From assembly GCF_000745315.1 (NCBI RefSeq), contig NZ_JQNQ01000001.1, positions 1,922,001 through 1,986,000 on the forward strand: 64,000 nucleotides of DNA, given 5' to 3'. A model generated the notes under the pieces. That model was not told the origin of the DNA. It searched no databases and saw only the letters and a list, made by a program, of their open reading frames with translations. Positions 44,866 to 53,712 of the stretch are shown piece after piece; positions within the stretch are counted from its first letter, which is position 1, and each line of letters begins with the position of its first letter. This DNA is from Salegentibacter sp. Hel_I_6 (lineage in GTDB: Bacteria; Bacteroidota; Bacteroidia; Flavobacteriales; Flavobacteriaceae). Both the position numbers and the translations under genes were made by a program.

Positions 44866-46008
44866 CTATCCTATAGCCTGTTTTAAGTCGGCTATCAAAT
44901 CTTCTTCATCTTCAATTCCCACACTTAATCTTATTAAGGAATCTACCACTCCAATTTTCGTCCTTTCTGCTTTTGGAATAGAAGCATGCGTCATACTGGC
45001 GGGATGCCCGGCCAGCGATTCTACTCCTCCAAGGGATTCGGCCAGCGTGAAAACTTTTAGCTTTTCAACAAGCTTTGTAGCACTTTTTAGCGTGTCTTCT
45101 TTTGTGGTAAAAGAGATCATTCCGCCGAAACCTTTCATTTGCTTTTTGGCGATATCGTGGTTTGGATGATCTTCGAATCCGGGCCAGTAAACCTTTCCTA
45201 CTTTTGGATGTGATTTCAGGAATTTCGCAATCGCTGCTCCATTTTCACAATGACGCTGCATTCTAAGATGCAGGGTTTTTATTCCGCGTAAAACAAGAAA
45301 ACTATCTTGCGGACCGCAAATTGCACCGCTGGCTTTCTGAATAAAATATAGTTTTTCAGCTAATTTTTCATCTTTTACAACTAATCCACCCAAAACTACA
45401 TCACTATGCCCGCCTAAATATTTTGTAGCACTATGCATTACAATATCAGCTCCAAGATCTAGTGGTTGTTGCAAATAAGGTGTTGCAAAAGTATTATCTA
45501 CTGCAAGTAGTAAATCCCGTGATTTTGCAATTTTAGAAACCGCTTCTATATCAATAATATTCATCATTGGGTTGGTTGGTGTTTCAACCCAAATCAATTT
45601 TGTATTCTCATTAATATATTCTTCGATATTATTTGCTTTATCCATCCCGATAAAGTGAAATTTGATTCCGAAATTCTCATAAATTGAAGTAAATAATCGG
45701 TAAGAACCCCCGTAAAGATCGTTGGTAGAAATAATCTCGTCACCGGGTTTAAAAAGTTTTAATACCGCATCTATGGCTGCAAGACCAGAACCAAAAGCAA
45801 GTCCGAATTTGCCATTTTCAATGCTGGCAATAGATTTCTCTAAAGCCGAACGGGTTGGGTTCCCACTTCTGGAATATTCAAAGCCTTTATGGCCGCCCGG
45901 CGTGCTTTGTGAATAGGTAGTGGTTTGATAGATAGGAGGCATTACAGCACCGTAAGCCGGGTCTATATTATCCTGCCCTCCATGTATAGTTTTGGTATTA
46001 AATTTCAT
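44866..46008 (-). CDS. cystathionine gamma-synthase/lyase family PLP enzyme
   Basis: A 380-residue PLP enzyme of the Cys/Met metabolism group. Diagnostic segments are TIHGGQDNIDPAYGAVMPPI, FEYSRSGNPTRSALE, the PLP-site HSATKYLGGHSDVVLGG and the C-terminal SLGGVESLAGHPASMTHAS. It could be cystathionine gamma-synthase (methionine synthesis) or gamma-lyase (cysteine synthesis); sequence by eye does not decide. It is a single gene with a terminator at its end. Confidence 0.9.
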   Translation of the reverse strand: MKFNTKTIHGGQDNIDPAYGAVMPPIYQTTTYSQSTPGGHKGFEYSRSGNPTRSALEKSIASIENGKFGLAFGSGLAAIDAVLKLFKPGDEIISTNDLYGGSYRLFTSIYENFGIKFHFIGMDKANNIEEYINENTKLIWVETPTNPMMNIIDIEAVSKIAKSRDLLLAVDNTFATPYLQQPLDLGADIVMHSATKYLGGHSDVVLGGLVVKDEKLAEKLYFIQKASGAICGPQDSFLVLRGIKTLHLRMQRHCENGAAIAKFLKSHPKVGKVYWPGFEDHPNHDIAKKQMKGFGGMISFTTKEDTLKSATKLVEKLKVFTLAESLGGVESLAGHPASMTHASIPKAERTKIGVVDSLIRLSVGIEDEEDLIADLKQAIG

Positions 46009-46097
46009 AAGTTTTCAGTTTCCATCAAATGTAGCATGCTCGTTGTGTTTAAACAAAATAGGTTTATCTTTATTCGCTGTATTTAACAGCCTTTTAT

Positions 46098-46892
46098 ATG
46101 TACCGAAAATTACTCCTCCTACTCAGTCTTTTCTTAGTTTTTATTTCCTGTAAGGATGATAAATCTGATGCCAGTGTCAAACAGGTTAAGGGCGATACCG
46201 AAGCACTTAGCTTTTATGATGAAGGTTTATTGCCTAAAGATTTTGAAGCCTGCAAAAATGCTAAATGCCCTAAAATAAGAGTGAATTACTTAAAATTTAG
46301 AGAAGAAGATCGGGAAGCGGCAAAAGTTATGAATACCCAGAATGAAGCGCAGCTCGTTAGAATATTTAACAATACAGAAGAAGATACTGATGCCAAAAAT
46401 ATAAAGGAAGCAGTAGATGAATTTATCCAGGATTTTCAGAATTTTAAAAATGATTTCCCGGAATCTGAAGCCGGTTACGAAGTAGAAATCTCCCAATCGG
46501 TTTTAAGCCAGACCAAAAAAATATTAGTCTTAGAAACCGATTTTTACTTGTTTACCGGTGGTGCACACGGCTACGGTGCTACGCATTATTCCAATTTCGA
46601 TATCCCTTCAGGCGAATTGCTGGAAAAAGAAGATTTATTTTCAGACCTGGAAGCCTTTAGAAATTTTGCTGAAAAAGAATTTAGAAAGAAATATGAAATT
46701 TCGGAAGCAGAAAATATAAATTCACAGGGCTTTTTCTTTGAAAATGATAAATTTGCGCTTCCGGAAAATATAGCGGTTACCAAAAACCGGGTGATTTTAG
46801 TTTATAATCGTTATGAGGCCGCAAGTTATGCTGAAGGCGAATTAAAATTATCTTTCCCGAGGAATAAAGTAGCCCAATGGCTGAAATACTAA
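46098..46892 (+). CDS. DUF4163/DUF3298 lipoprotein
   Basis: A 264-residue lipoprotein with lipobox VFISC (Cys18). The middle and C-terminal parts (DFYLFTGGAHGYGATHYSNFDI and a C-terminal AEGELKLSFPRNKVAQWL segment, quoted in parts) match the paired DUF4163 and DUF3298 domains found in RsiV-like anti-sigma factors and PdaC-type proteins. Without a membrane anchor helix other than the lipid, an envelope binding role is likely. It lies 12 bp before the ArsC-like gene. Confidence 0.8.
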   Translation: MYRKLLLLLSLFLVFISCKDDKSDASVKQVKGDTEALSFYDEGLLPKDFEACKNAKCPKIRVNYLKFREEDREAAKVMNTQNEAQLVRIFNNTEEDTDAKNIKEAVDEFIQDFQNFKNDFPESEAGYEVEISQSVLSQTKKILVLETDFYLFTGGAHGYGATHYSNFDIPSGELLEKEDLFSDLEAFRNFAEKEFRKKYEISEAENINSQGFFFENDKFALPENIAVTKNRVILVYNRYEAASYAEGELKLSFPRNKVAQWLKY

Positions 46893-46904
46893 AATAAACC
46901 TGTT

Positions 46905-47258
46905 ATGAAAAAAGTATATCATCTCTCTACTTGCAATACCTGCCAAAAGATTTTAAAGGAACTGGAGTTACCAGATTCTTTTGAGCTTCAGGACATTAAA
47001 GAGGAAGAAATTACCACAGCGCAGGTGGAAGAAATGAAAAGCCTTGCAGGAAGTTATGAAGCTATGTTTAGCCGAAGAGCTCGTCTCTACCGTGAAAGAG
47101 AACTCAATAAAAAAGAACTTTCTGAAACCGATTATAAAGAGTTTATTTTAGATCATTATACATTTTTGAAAAGACCGGTTATAATTAATGATGAAGAAAT
47201 TTTTATAGGAAATTCAAAGAAAACCGTTGCGGCGGCTAAAGCTGCAGTTCATGGATAA
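46905..47258 (+). CDS. ArsC/Spx-like thioredoxin-fold protein
   Basis: A 117-residue cytoplasmic protein of the ArsC family. The N-terminal active-site loop STCNTCQK has two cysteines two residues apart. A later VIINDEEIFIGNSKK motif fits the family. Such proteins reduce arsenate or, like Spx, act as redox regulators. No ars genes are near, so the arsenate role is not supported by context. Its stop overlaps the start of the EamA gene by 8 bp. Confidence 0.8.
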   Translation: MKKVYHLSTCNTCQKILKELELPDSFELQDIKEEEITTAQVEEMKSLAGSYEAMFSRRARLYRERELNKKELSETDYKEFILDHYTFLKRPVIINDEEIFIGNSKKTVAAAKAAVHG

Positions 47259-48150
47259 CAATCGAATTCTGGCTATTCTCGCCGCTATTGGTGCCAGTGC
47301 GATCTATGGACTTAACCATACCATTGCAAAAGGCGTAATGCCTACTTACATAGAACCTTTCGGATTTATATTTTTAAGGGTTTTTGGTGCGGCTATCTTA
47401 TTTTGGGGAATCAGTTTTCTTGGGCCTAAAGAAAAAATTGCAACTTCAGACTGGCCAAGAATTTTTGGTTGTGCTGTTTTTGGAATGGTAATTAATATGC
47501 TGTTTTTCTTTAAAGGATTAAGCCTTTCTACCCCCATTAATAGCTCGGTAATTGTAACGCTTTCGCCGGTGATGGTGCTAATTTTGGCCTCTATTCTTAT
47601 TAAGGAACGTATTACTTTATTAAAAAGCCTGGGAATAATCGTTGGTTTGGCGGGCGCCTTGGTTTTGGTTCTTTTTAGCGCTGAAAGTACTGGTAACGCG
47701 CCAAATATTCCAATGGGAAATGTACTTTTTATAGTGAATGCCTTTAGCTACGGACTTTACCTGATTTTAGTAAAACCGCTTACTGCAAAATATCATGCGC
47801 TTACTTTAATGAAATGGTTATTTCTAATGGGGGTTTTTATCAATTTCCCAATAACAATTGGCGAATTCACCGACGTAAACTGGACTAGCTTACCTTTTGA
47901 TGCTATTTGGAAAATGGCTTTTGTAGTTGCCGGAACAACTTTTTCTACTTATTTGCTGAACATTTATGCCTTAAAACAACTTTCAGCCTCTACCATAAGT
48001 GTATTTATTTACCTGCAACCGCTCATTGCGATTACCTATGCAATTTTAAGCGGCGCAGATGAATTAAATGTAGTAAAAGCAGTTGCCGCAATTTTGGTAT
48101 TTGTGGGAGTTTATATGGTAACCAAAAAGAAAACCGAAGTAAGAGCTTAA
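47251..48150 (+). CDS. EamA family transporter
   Basis: A 299-residue membrane protein with ten helices in two similar EamA halves: ASAIYGLNHTIAKGVMP at the start, INSSVIVTLSPVMVLI at the end of half one, and SASTISVFIYLQPLIAITYA in half two. EamA proteins export small metabolites such as amino acids or nucleotide derivatives; the substrate is unknown. ATG 47251 overlaps the ArsC-like stop by 8 bp and is preferred over an upstream in-frame start inside that gene. The end overlaps the convergent gene by 4 bp. Confidence 0.88.
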   Translation: MDNNRILAILAAIGASAIYGLNHTIAKGVMPTYIEPFGFIFLRVFGAAILFWGISFLGPKEKIATSDWPRIFGCAVFGMVINMLFFFKGLSLSTPINSSVIVTLSPVMVLILASILIKERITLLKSLGIIVGLAGALVLVLFSAESTGNAPNIPMGNVLFIVNAFSYGLYLILVKPLTAKYHALTLMKWLFLMGVFINFPITIGEFTDVNWTSLPFDAIWKMAFVVAGTTFSTYLLNIYALKQLSASTISVFIYLQPLIAITYAILSGADELNVVKAVAAILVFVGVYMVTKKKTEVRA

Positions 48151-48737
48151 TCTTTAAGTTTTTCGGCGAGTTGTTGTAAATAAACTTTGTTCTTTTTTAC
48201 AGCTGAAAGATTAGCCTTGTAAGTATTCACCCTTCCTATAGCTGGAAAACTCAATTTACCTTTAGCCAGAGAGTTCGCGAGAAGAATTTGTAAATAGTTG
48301 TAAGTAAGTATAAATTGTTGAATTAGATTCGTTCTTTTCCTCTGGAAACCCAATTTTTCAGCGGTTCTTTCATTAAAAATATAGCTGGTACCTTCCAGGG
48401 TGATTTCTTCTGCTTCCTTTTCATTAAAGCTTTCTGAAAGTTTCAATAAACCTAAAATATAATGTCTTAGAATATATCTAATTCGTTGTCTGCCTTCCCA
48501 ATTTCTATCAATTAGATAATAGTAATCAAATAGAGTTCCGCCGTGAATAATGATCTTTCCGTTCTTTTCTTTTTCTGTAATAAAAAGCGGAGAATAATAA
48601 ATTAATTTGCCTTGTTTTTTGCCTTGTGGGGTATCTATAAACGGCGATAATACAGAAAGGATTAATGGAGCGGCAACCAATGGCAAATAATACCATTCAA
48701 GCGACAATCCAATTAATATAAAACCTAGAAATACCAA
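48147..48737 (-). CDS. membrane-anchored hypothetical protein with uncertain start
   Basis: A protein of at least 196 residues, with hydrophobic segments at about 1-34 and then a basic, mostly helical soluble part. No family is recognised. The first canonical start is TTG at 48737, right inside the first membrane helix. The same frame stays open upstream to about 48847 and reads like protein (GIAYIPAIERHKFYIKPHKE, then QTREILKFSGLAF), but contains no ATG, GTG or TTG. So either an ATT or other rare start is used or the true N-terminus is longer. It follows the thioesterase gene on the same strand. Confidence 0.6.
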   Translation of the reverse strand: MVFLGFILIGLSLEWYYLPLVAAPLILSVLSPFIDTPQGKKQGKLIYYSPLFITEKEKNGKIIIHGGTLFDYYYLIDRNWEGRQRIRYILRHYILGLLKLSESFNEKEAEEITLEGTSYIFNERTAEKLGFQRKRTNLIQQFILTYNYLQILLANSLAKGKLSFPAIGRVNTYKANLSAVKKNKVYLQQLAEKLKD

Positions 48738-48849
48738 AAAAGCAAGCCCGGAAAATTTAAGGATTTCCCGGGTTTGTTCTTTATGTGGCTTTATGTAAAA
48801 CTTATGCCTTTCGATAGCGGGAATGTAAGCAATTCCAAAGAAGGAATTA

Positions 48850-49344
48850 CTAAAATCCTAACTTTTCCGGTTCCATATGTTGTGGACGTTTACCAAATTT
48901 CCTGGTGTCTTCTTTGCTTAAAATCTTAAAATCATCGGTATGACTTAAGCTGTCTAAATTATCTCGCAAGACTTTTGGCAGTTTGGTAAGTTTTCTTTCT
49001 TTTAAATCAATCCAGGCGCCCATCATTTCACAACTGGCAAAGTTTCGGCCTTTTTCATCATAAAAATTATGTAGAAACTCAAAATACATTCCGTCTTCCG
49101 CAAGCCCTTTTAATTGCAGTGTTACTTTAATAGGTTTCCCGGCAAAAACTTCTTTAAAATAATAAATATGCTCATAAAATACCACAGGCCCTATATTGTT
49201 TTTTGCCAGTTCTTTTTGTCCAAATCCATTTTCCATTAAAAATGCCATTCGGGTATGGCTCATAAAATTCACGTAAGCTGTATTGGCTAAATGCCTGTTG
49301 GCGTCTATATCACTCCAACGAATCTCAAATTCTTTGGTATACAT
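48850..49344 (-). CDS. acyl-CoA thioesterase (4HBT hot-dog fold)
   Basis: A 164-residue thioesterase of the 4HBT/YbgC group. The start FEIRWSDIDANRHLANTAYVNFM holds the conserved Asp in a WSDIDANxH motif, and later strands (VVFYEHIYYFKEVFAG, GAWIDLKERKLTKLP) fit the hot-dog fold. It hydrolyses acyl-CoA thioesters; the acyl chain is unknown. It leads a two-gene unit with the membrane protein downstream. Confidence 0.88.
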   Translation of the reverse strand: MYTKEFEIRWSDIDANRHLANTAYVNFMSHTRMAFLMENGFGQKELAKNNIGPVVFYEHIYYFKEVFAGKPIKVTLQLKGLAEDGMYFEFLHNFYDEKGRNFASCEMMGAWIDLKERKLTKLPKVLRDNLDSLSHTDDFKILSKEDTRKFGKRPQHMEPEKLGF

Positions 49345-49499
49345 TTTTCTCTAATTTTTCATAAAATTAAGCATAAATATTATGCATGCATAATTATTTC
49401 AGAATTAGCTTTCTATAATATCCTTAGATAAATGCTTTTCTTCCGTTAACTTCCAATATCAATTTTCAAAAGATGGCGTTCAGCAGTATTTAAAGAATC

Positions 49500-49531
49500 T
49501 TGTTTAATTAATATTATCCTGCTTAACTTTG
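49500..49531 (+). promoter_or_regulatory. promoter for the YheT-like hydrolase
   Basis: TTG (49500-49502), 21 bases, then TAACTTTG (49524-49531): a full match to the Bacteroidota promoter. The ATG is at 49538, leaving an almost leaderless mRNA. Confidence 0.65.
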
Positions 49532-49537
49532 CCAACT

Positions 49538-50524
49538 ATGCCATTGATAAAAACCAAATATAAAGCCCCGGCTTTTTTTAGAAACGCTCATATATCAAGT
49601 ATCTATGCTGCTACTTTGCGAAAAGTAGATTTTAGTTTTATTTGCCAAAACCGTATTGAACTAAGCGATGGTGATTTTCTAGATTTAGAACGCAGTTTTT
49701 ATTCCCCACAAAATAACAAGATTATAATTTTGCTTCACGGCCTGGCAGGAAACGCCAACCGGCCTTACATGTTGGGAATGGCAAAAAAATTTAAGGCAAA
49801 AGGCTGGGATGTTGCCTCTATGAACTTTAGAAGCTGCAGTGGTGAGATGAACAGGCTTTATCGCAGTTATCACGCAGGTGCTATCGAAGATCTGGAAGCG
49901 ATAATCGCCCATTTACAGCGAGAAAATAAATATTCTGAAATTGGATTGGTGGGTTTTAGTCTTGGTGGGAATCTCATGATGAAATATTTAGGGGAACAGA
50001 ATAATATCCCTTCAGAAATTAAATCGGCAGTGGCTATTTCTACACCTTGCGATCTTGGTGCTTCTTTAAAGGAACTCGATAAAACCCATAATTTCCTTTA
50101 TTCAAAACGTTTTATTAAGAATCTGAAGAAAGAATTACAACTTAGGCAAACTCATTTTCCATCAGAAATTAGCAAGGAGGAAATCACACAATGCAATTCT
50201 CTACTGGCTATAGATGAACTATATACAAGCAAGGCGCATGGATTTAAAAATGCATCAGACTATTACAAAAAATGTAGCTGCATTGGATTTCTGCCTAATA
50301 TTAAAATTCCCACGCTACTGCTAAATGCAAAAAATGATTCTTTTCTTTCGCCAAATTCTTATCCGGTAGAGCTCGCAAAAAATTCCAAATTTCTTCATCT
50401 TGAAATTCCAAAACACGGTGGCCACGTAGGCTTTATTCAGCATAAAAATGCTTATTACCAAGAAGAACGCACCCTGGAATTTATAACGCAAGAGAGATCG
50501 AGAATTTTAGAATCTATAAAATAG
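49538..50524 (+). CDS. YheT-like alpha/beta hydrolase
   Basis: A 328-residue alpha/beta hydrolase of the YheT/ABHD1-3 group. It has YKAPAFFRNAHISSIYA at the start, the oxyanion-side LLHGLAGNANRPYMLGMA, the nucleophile elbow GFSLGGN, and a C-terminal GGHVGFI with the likely catalytic His. A member of this group, with an esterase or lipid role not defined in bacteria. ATG 49538 is preferred over a TTG at 49529 because the promoter ends at 49531. Confidence 0.86.
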   Translation: MPLIKTKYKAPAFFRNAHISSIYAATLRKVDFSFICQNRIELSDGDFLDLERSFYSPQNNKIIILLHGLAGNANRPYMLGMAKKFKAKGWDVASMNFRSCSGEMNRLYRSYHAGAIEDLEAIIAHLQRENKYSEIGLVGFSLGGNLMMKYLGEQNNIPSEIKSAVAISTPCDLGASLKELDKTHNFLYSKRFIKNLKKELQLRQTHFPSEISKEEITQCNSLLAIDELYTSKAHGFKNASDYYKKCSCIGFLPNIKIPTLLLNAKNDSFLSPNSYPVELAKNSKFLHLEIPKHGGHVGFIQHKNAYYQEERTLEFITQERSRILESIK

Positions 50525-50536
50525 GCTTTAGCCGGC

Positions 50537-50566
50537 TTTGCCCTGCTACAGAATTGATTATCTTTG
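50537..50566 (+). promoter_or_regulatory. promoter for yicC-gmk-nadD
   Basis: TTTG (50537-50540), 18 bases, then TATCTTTG (50559-50566), about 20 bases before the yicC ATG. A good match to the Bacteroidota promoter. Confidence 0.65.
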
Positions 50567-50586
50567 CGCAAGCTTAAAAATCACGC

Positions 50587-51444
50587 ATGATTCAGTCAAT
50601 GACAGGTTTTGGGAAAAGCATAACGCAGCTTCCATCCAAAAAAGTTACCGTAGAGATCAAGTCGCTTAACAGCAAAAACCTTGATGTAAACGCCAGGATT
50701 CCTTCGCAGTACCGCGAAAAAGAACTTCAACTAAGAAACACAATTTCAAAATCGCTCACTCGAGGAAAAGTGGATTTCTCCCTTTTTGTCGAGATCACCG
50801 GCGAAGAAACTACCGCTTCTGTTAACCGGGGCGTGGTGAAAAATTACATGCAGCAGTTGAAAAGTATTGTTGAAGGCGATGAGACCGAATTGCTGAAAAT
50901 GGCAGTAAGAATGCCTGATGCTGTTACCACCGAACGTGAAGAAATAGACGAATCTGAATTTAAAGCAATTGAGACGGCGGTGATTGAAGCACTTGAAGAA
51001 ATCACCCAGTTTAGAAAAGATGAAGGCGAAGCATTAGAGAAGGATCTTAAGCTTAGGGTGAATAACATTGAAGCCTTACTTAAGCAAGTGATTAGAATAG
51101 ATCCTGAACGTGTAGATGCTGTGAAGGAACGCCTTAGAAAAGGTGTAGCTGATCTTAAAGAGAATGTAGACGAAAACCGTTTTGAACAGGAATTGGTCTA
51201 TTATATTGAAAAATTTGATATTACAGAAGAAAAAGTAAGGCTGGAGAATCATCTTGCTTATTTTAACGAAAGCATAAATTCTCCCGATTCTAACGGAAGA
51301 AAGCTAGGTTTTATCTCCCAGGAAATGGGTCGTGAAATCAACACAATTGGTAGTAAATCTAACTACGCTCCTATGCAACAATTGGTGGTGCAAATGAAGG
51401 ACGAGCTGGAAAAAATAAAAGAACAACTATTAAACGTACTTTAA
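50587..51444 (+). CDS. yicC: YicC family protein (putative endoribonuclease)
   Basis: A 285-residue protein with MIQSMTGFGKS at the start and a C-terminal DUF1732 region (LGFISQEMGREINTIGSKSN). YicC-type proteins are RNA-acting nucleases or stress proteins. It is followed with no gap by gmk and then nadD, the usual Bacteroidota order, and a promoter lies just upstream. Confidence 0.9.
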   Translation: MIQSMTGFGKSITQLPSKKVTVEIKSLNSKNLDVNARIPSQYREKELQLRNTISKSLTRGKVDFSLFVEITGEETTASVNRGVVKNYMQQLKSIVEGDETELLKMAVRMPDAVTTEREEIDESEFKAIETAVIEALEEITQFRKDEGEALEKDLKLRVNNIEALLKQVIRIDPERVDAVKERLRKGVADLKENVDENRFEQELVYYIEKFDITEEKVRLENHLAYFNESINSPDSNGRKLGFISQEMGREINTIGSKSNYAPMQQLVVQMKDELEKIKEQLLNVL

Positions 51445-52038
51445 ATGAGCGATGGTAAACTTATCGTCTTCTCGGCACCATCTGGATCGGGAAAAACAAC
51501 GATAGTCCAACATTTATTGAAACATAAAGAACTAAACCTTGAATTTTCGACCTCGGCTACTTCACGAGCACCAAGAGGCGAAGAAAAAGACGGGCAGCAT
51601 TATTACTTTCTTTCTTTAGAAGATTTCAAAAAGAAGATAAAAAACGACGAATTCCTGGAATGGGAAGAGGTATATCGCGATAATTTTTACGGAACTTTAA
51701 AAAGCGAAGTAGAACGCATTTGGTCTCACGGAAAAAATGTGATTTTTGATATTGATGTTGTAGGCGGGCTGGATATTAAGAATATTTATCCCGAAAAAAC
51801 CCTGGCTGTATTTGTAAAACCTCCAAGTATTGAAGAATTAAAAATTCGCTTAAAAAAGCGAAAAACAGAAACCGATGATAAGATAAGTATGCGTGTTGCG
51901 AAAGCTTCTATTGAACTTGCAACGGCTCCGCAATTTGATTTTATTATTGAAAACCATCATTTGGATACCGCACTTCAGGAAGCTTATGACCTTGTGGCAA
52001 GCTATTTGGGTGCAGAAAAAAAGAATGATATAAGCTGA
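51445..52038 (+). CDS. gmk: guanylate kinase
   Basis: A 197-residue kinase that phosphorylates GMP (and dGMP) with ATP. The P-loop APSGSGKTT (11-19) and the GMP-binding SATSRAPRGEEKDGQHYYF motif (36-54) are present, and the length is normal. The ATG follows the yicC stop directly. It feeds the GTP and dGTP pools, the latter degraded by the dgt product in this window. Confidence 0.96.
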   Translation: MSDGKLIVFSAPSGSGKTTIVQHLLKHKELNLEFSTSATSRAPRGEEKDGQHYYFLSLEDFKKKIKNDEFLEWEEVYRDNFYGTLKSEVERIWSHGKNVIFDIDVVGGLDIKNIYPEKTLAVFVKPPSIEELKIRLKKRKTETDDKISMRVAKASIELATAPQFDFIIENHHLDTALQEAYDLVASYLGAEKKNDIS

Positions 52039-52095
52039 ATTAAAAAGTTGCAAAGGCCAATAGCAGTTGGCAATAAGCATAATTCTAAATATACC

Positions 52096-52680
52096 ATGAA
52101 CAGAAAAGTCGGATTGTTTTTTGGGACTTTCAACCCTATTCATATTGGGCATCTTATCATTGCCAACCATATGGCCGAGTTTTCTGATTTAGATGAAGTA
52201 TGGCTGGTGGTCACTCCGCATAATCCGCATAAAAATAAAAATACACTTTTAGAAAATCATCACAGGCTGGAAATGGTATACAAAGCTTGTGAAGGCTATG
52301 AGCATTTAAAGCCTTCTAATGCTGAATTTAGCCTACCACAGCCCAACTATACCAGCACTACTTTGGTGCATCTTCAGGAGAAATATCCTACCAATGAATT
52401 TTGCCCAATTATGGGAGAAGACAACCTGAAAACTTTCCATAAGTGGAAGAATTACGAGGTGATCTTAGAAAACTATGAAATATACGTGTATCCCAGAATT
52501 TCTGGTGGCAAGGTTGAAAATGAATTTAAAGATCATCTTAAAATTAAACGGGTAGCAGCGCCGGTGGTAGAGATTTCATCTACATTCATTAGAAAATCTG
52601 TAAAGGAGGGGAAATTTATAAAACCTATGCTACCTGACGCGGTTTGGGAGTATATTAAACTGATGAATTTTTTTAAATAG
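52096..52680 (+). CDS. nadD: nicotinate-nucleotide adenylyltransferase
   Basis: A 194-residue enzyme that adenylates nicotinate mononucleotide in NAD synthesis. GTFNPIHIGHLIIAN at the start and SSTFIRKSVKEGK near the end are the nucleotide-binding HxGH and ISSTxxR motifs. ATG 52096 is preferred over a TTG at 52048, which would add 16 residues with no similarity. It is third in the yicC-gmk-nadD unit, 57 bp after gmk. Confidence 0.94.
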   Translation: MNRKVGLFFGTFNPIHIGHLIIANHMAEFSDLDEVWLVVTPHNPHKNKNTLLENHHRLEMVYKACEGYEHLKPSNAEFSLPQPNYTSTTLVHLQEKYPTNEFCPIMGEDNLKTFHKWKNYEVILENYEIYVYPRISGGKVENEFKDHLKIKRVAAPVVEISSTFIRKSVKEGKFIKPMLPDAVWEYIKLMNFFK

Positions 52681-52689
52681 ATAAAAACA

Positions 52690-52822
52690 AAAGACTGTTT
52701 AAAAGTCTAATTTTAGTCGTTCGGGTTAGCTGATTGAACCTACTTTTTTCATTGTGGAACTACAAGCTATAGGACGTCGTCTGCCCTCAATATAACAACC
52801 TCAAAAATTTTAAACAGTCTTT
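52690..52822. repeat. 15-bp inverted repeat around a 103-bp insert
   Basis: AAAGACTGTTTAAAA (52690-52704) and TTTTAAACAGTCTTT (52808-52822) are perfect inverted copies, separated by 103 bases with no long inner stem. They lie between the convergent nadD and LysM genes and could form a bidirectional terminator. The layout is the same as at 38887-39021. Confidence 0.6.
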
Positions 52823-52827
52823 AACCT

Positions 52828-53331
52828 TTATTTCTGCTCCAGGCGGGGAATTCGTAAAACCTGCCCGGGATATATTCTATCTGGATCTTTAAGCATTGGT
52901 TTATTGGCTTCAAAGATCATTGTATACTTATTTGCATCACCATAATGCTCTTTGGCGATCTTGCTTAAATTTTCACCTCGTTCTACCGTATGAAAACCGG
53001 CTTCAGGAGATTCAATTTTAACGGCTAACCTATCATCTACCTTAGCAATTCCTTCAGAATTACCAACTACAAGCACTATTTTTTCTCGTACCGCCTGAGT
53101 ATCGGCAAGACCATAAATTATTGCTGTGTTTCCTTCAATGTCAATTACCGGATTTTCTACGGTTAAGCCAAGCCCTTTTATAGTGTCCAGCAATCTTTGA
53201 GAAGCTTTAGCATTCTCTTTTCTTATAATTTCCTTTTTCGCTTCAGTGATTTCTATATTCTCTTCTTCTTTTTCTTTATCCTTACCAAAGAGTTTTTCTC
53301 CGGCATCCTTTATAAATGAAAATATTCCCAT
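52828..53331 (-). CDS. BON-LysM protein (Kbp/YgaU-like)
   Basis: A 167-residue protein with a BON domain (about 45-105, GLGLTVENPVIDIEGNTAIIYG) and a C-terminal LysM domain (about 112-162, HTVERGENLSKIAKEHYG). This is the layout of E. coli YgaU/Kbp, a potassium-binding cytoplasmic protein. A helical charged N-terminus precedes. No signal peptide is seen, so a cytoplasmic role is likely despite the LysM. Confidence 0.85.
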   Translation of the reverse strand: MGIFSFIKDAGEKLFGKDKEKEEENIEITEAKKEIIRKENAKASQRLLDTIKGLGLTVENPVIDIEGNTAIIYGLADTQAVREKIVLVVGNSEGIAKVDDRLAVKIESPEAGFHTVERGENLSKIAKEHYGDANKYTMIFEANKPMLKDPDRIYPGQVLRIPRLEQK

Positions 53332-53685
53332 AATGCTGATTACTAAGTTAGTGAATAGAAAAATACGAAAGGAAATTTATATTTCATATACTTCAACTCC
53401 TAAATTTTTGTTAGATTTTTCCTACTGATTAAAAGTCAAACAAAAACCGCAGACTACAATAAAATTGTGAGTCTGCGGTTTTCAAACTAAATAACCAACC
53501 AAAAACTAAGAAAATCCATCTTCTTTAAAAAGAAGGACTCGTCGTCTATAAGACAACGCAAAAACAATCAGGGAATTGCCAACTCCAAAATTTAAATATG
53601 TTAAAGTTTTTTCGCTGTTTTTTTGATTAATCCTCAGGAAAGTGCTTTATAATATCGGTCTCTTTAGATATACTAGAAAATTGTT
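53332..53685. other. intergenic region with strong hairpin and possible small RNA
   Basis: This gap holds the terminator-like hairpin at 53443-53482. Nearer to gpsA are two smaller palindromes, CTTCTTTaaAAAGAAG (about 53520-53535) and GTCTATAAGAC (about 53545-53555). Read on the minus strand, these would precede the strong hairpin and its T-rich tail, as in a small RNA with a terminator. No good promoter is visible for such an RNA and no ORF is supported. Confidence 0.3.
53443..53482. terminator. strong terminator hairpin
   Basis: AAAACCGCAGACT (53443-53455) pairs perfectly with AGTCTGCGGTTTT (53470-53482); the 14-base loop can pair further. T-rich tails lie on both sides, best on the minus strand (GGTTTTTGTTTG). 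It lies upstream of the leftward LysM gene, not downstream of a known gene, so it may end an unannotated leftward RNA. Confidence 0.75.
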
Positions 53686-53693
53686 TATTTTTG
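53686..53693 (+). promoter_or_regulatory. -7 box for gpsA
   Basis: TATTTTTG matches TAnnTTTG, 19 bases before the ATG at 53713. TTTA 18 bases upstream is only a partial -33. Confidence 0.4.
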
Positions 53694-53712
53694 AATTACA
53701 GAAAACCAACCT

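Noticed and set aside
46905..47258. Arsenic resistance locus
   Set aside because: The ArsC-like gene has no arsR, arsB or acr3 neighbour; the flanking genes are a lipoprotein and an EamA transporter.
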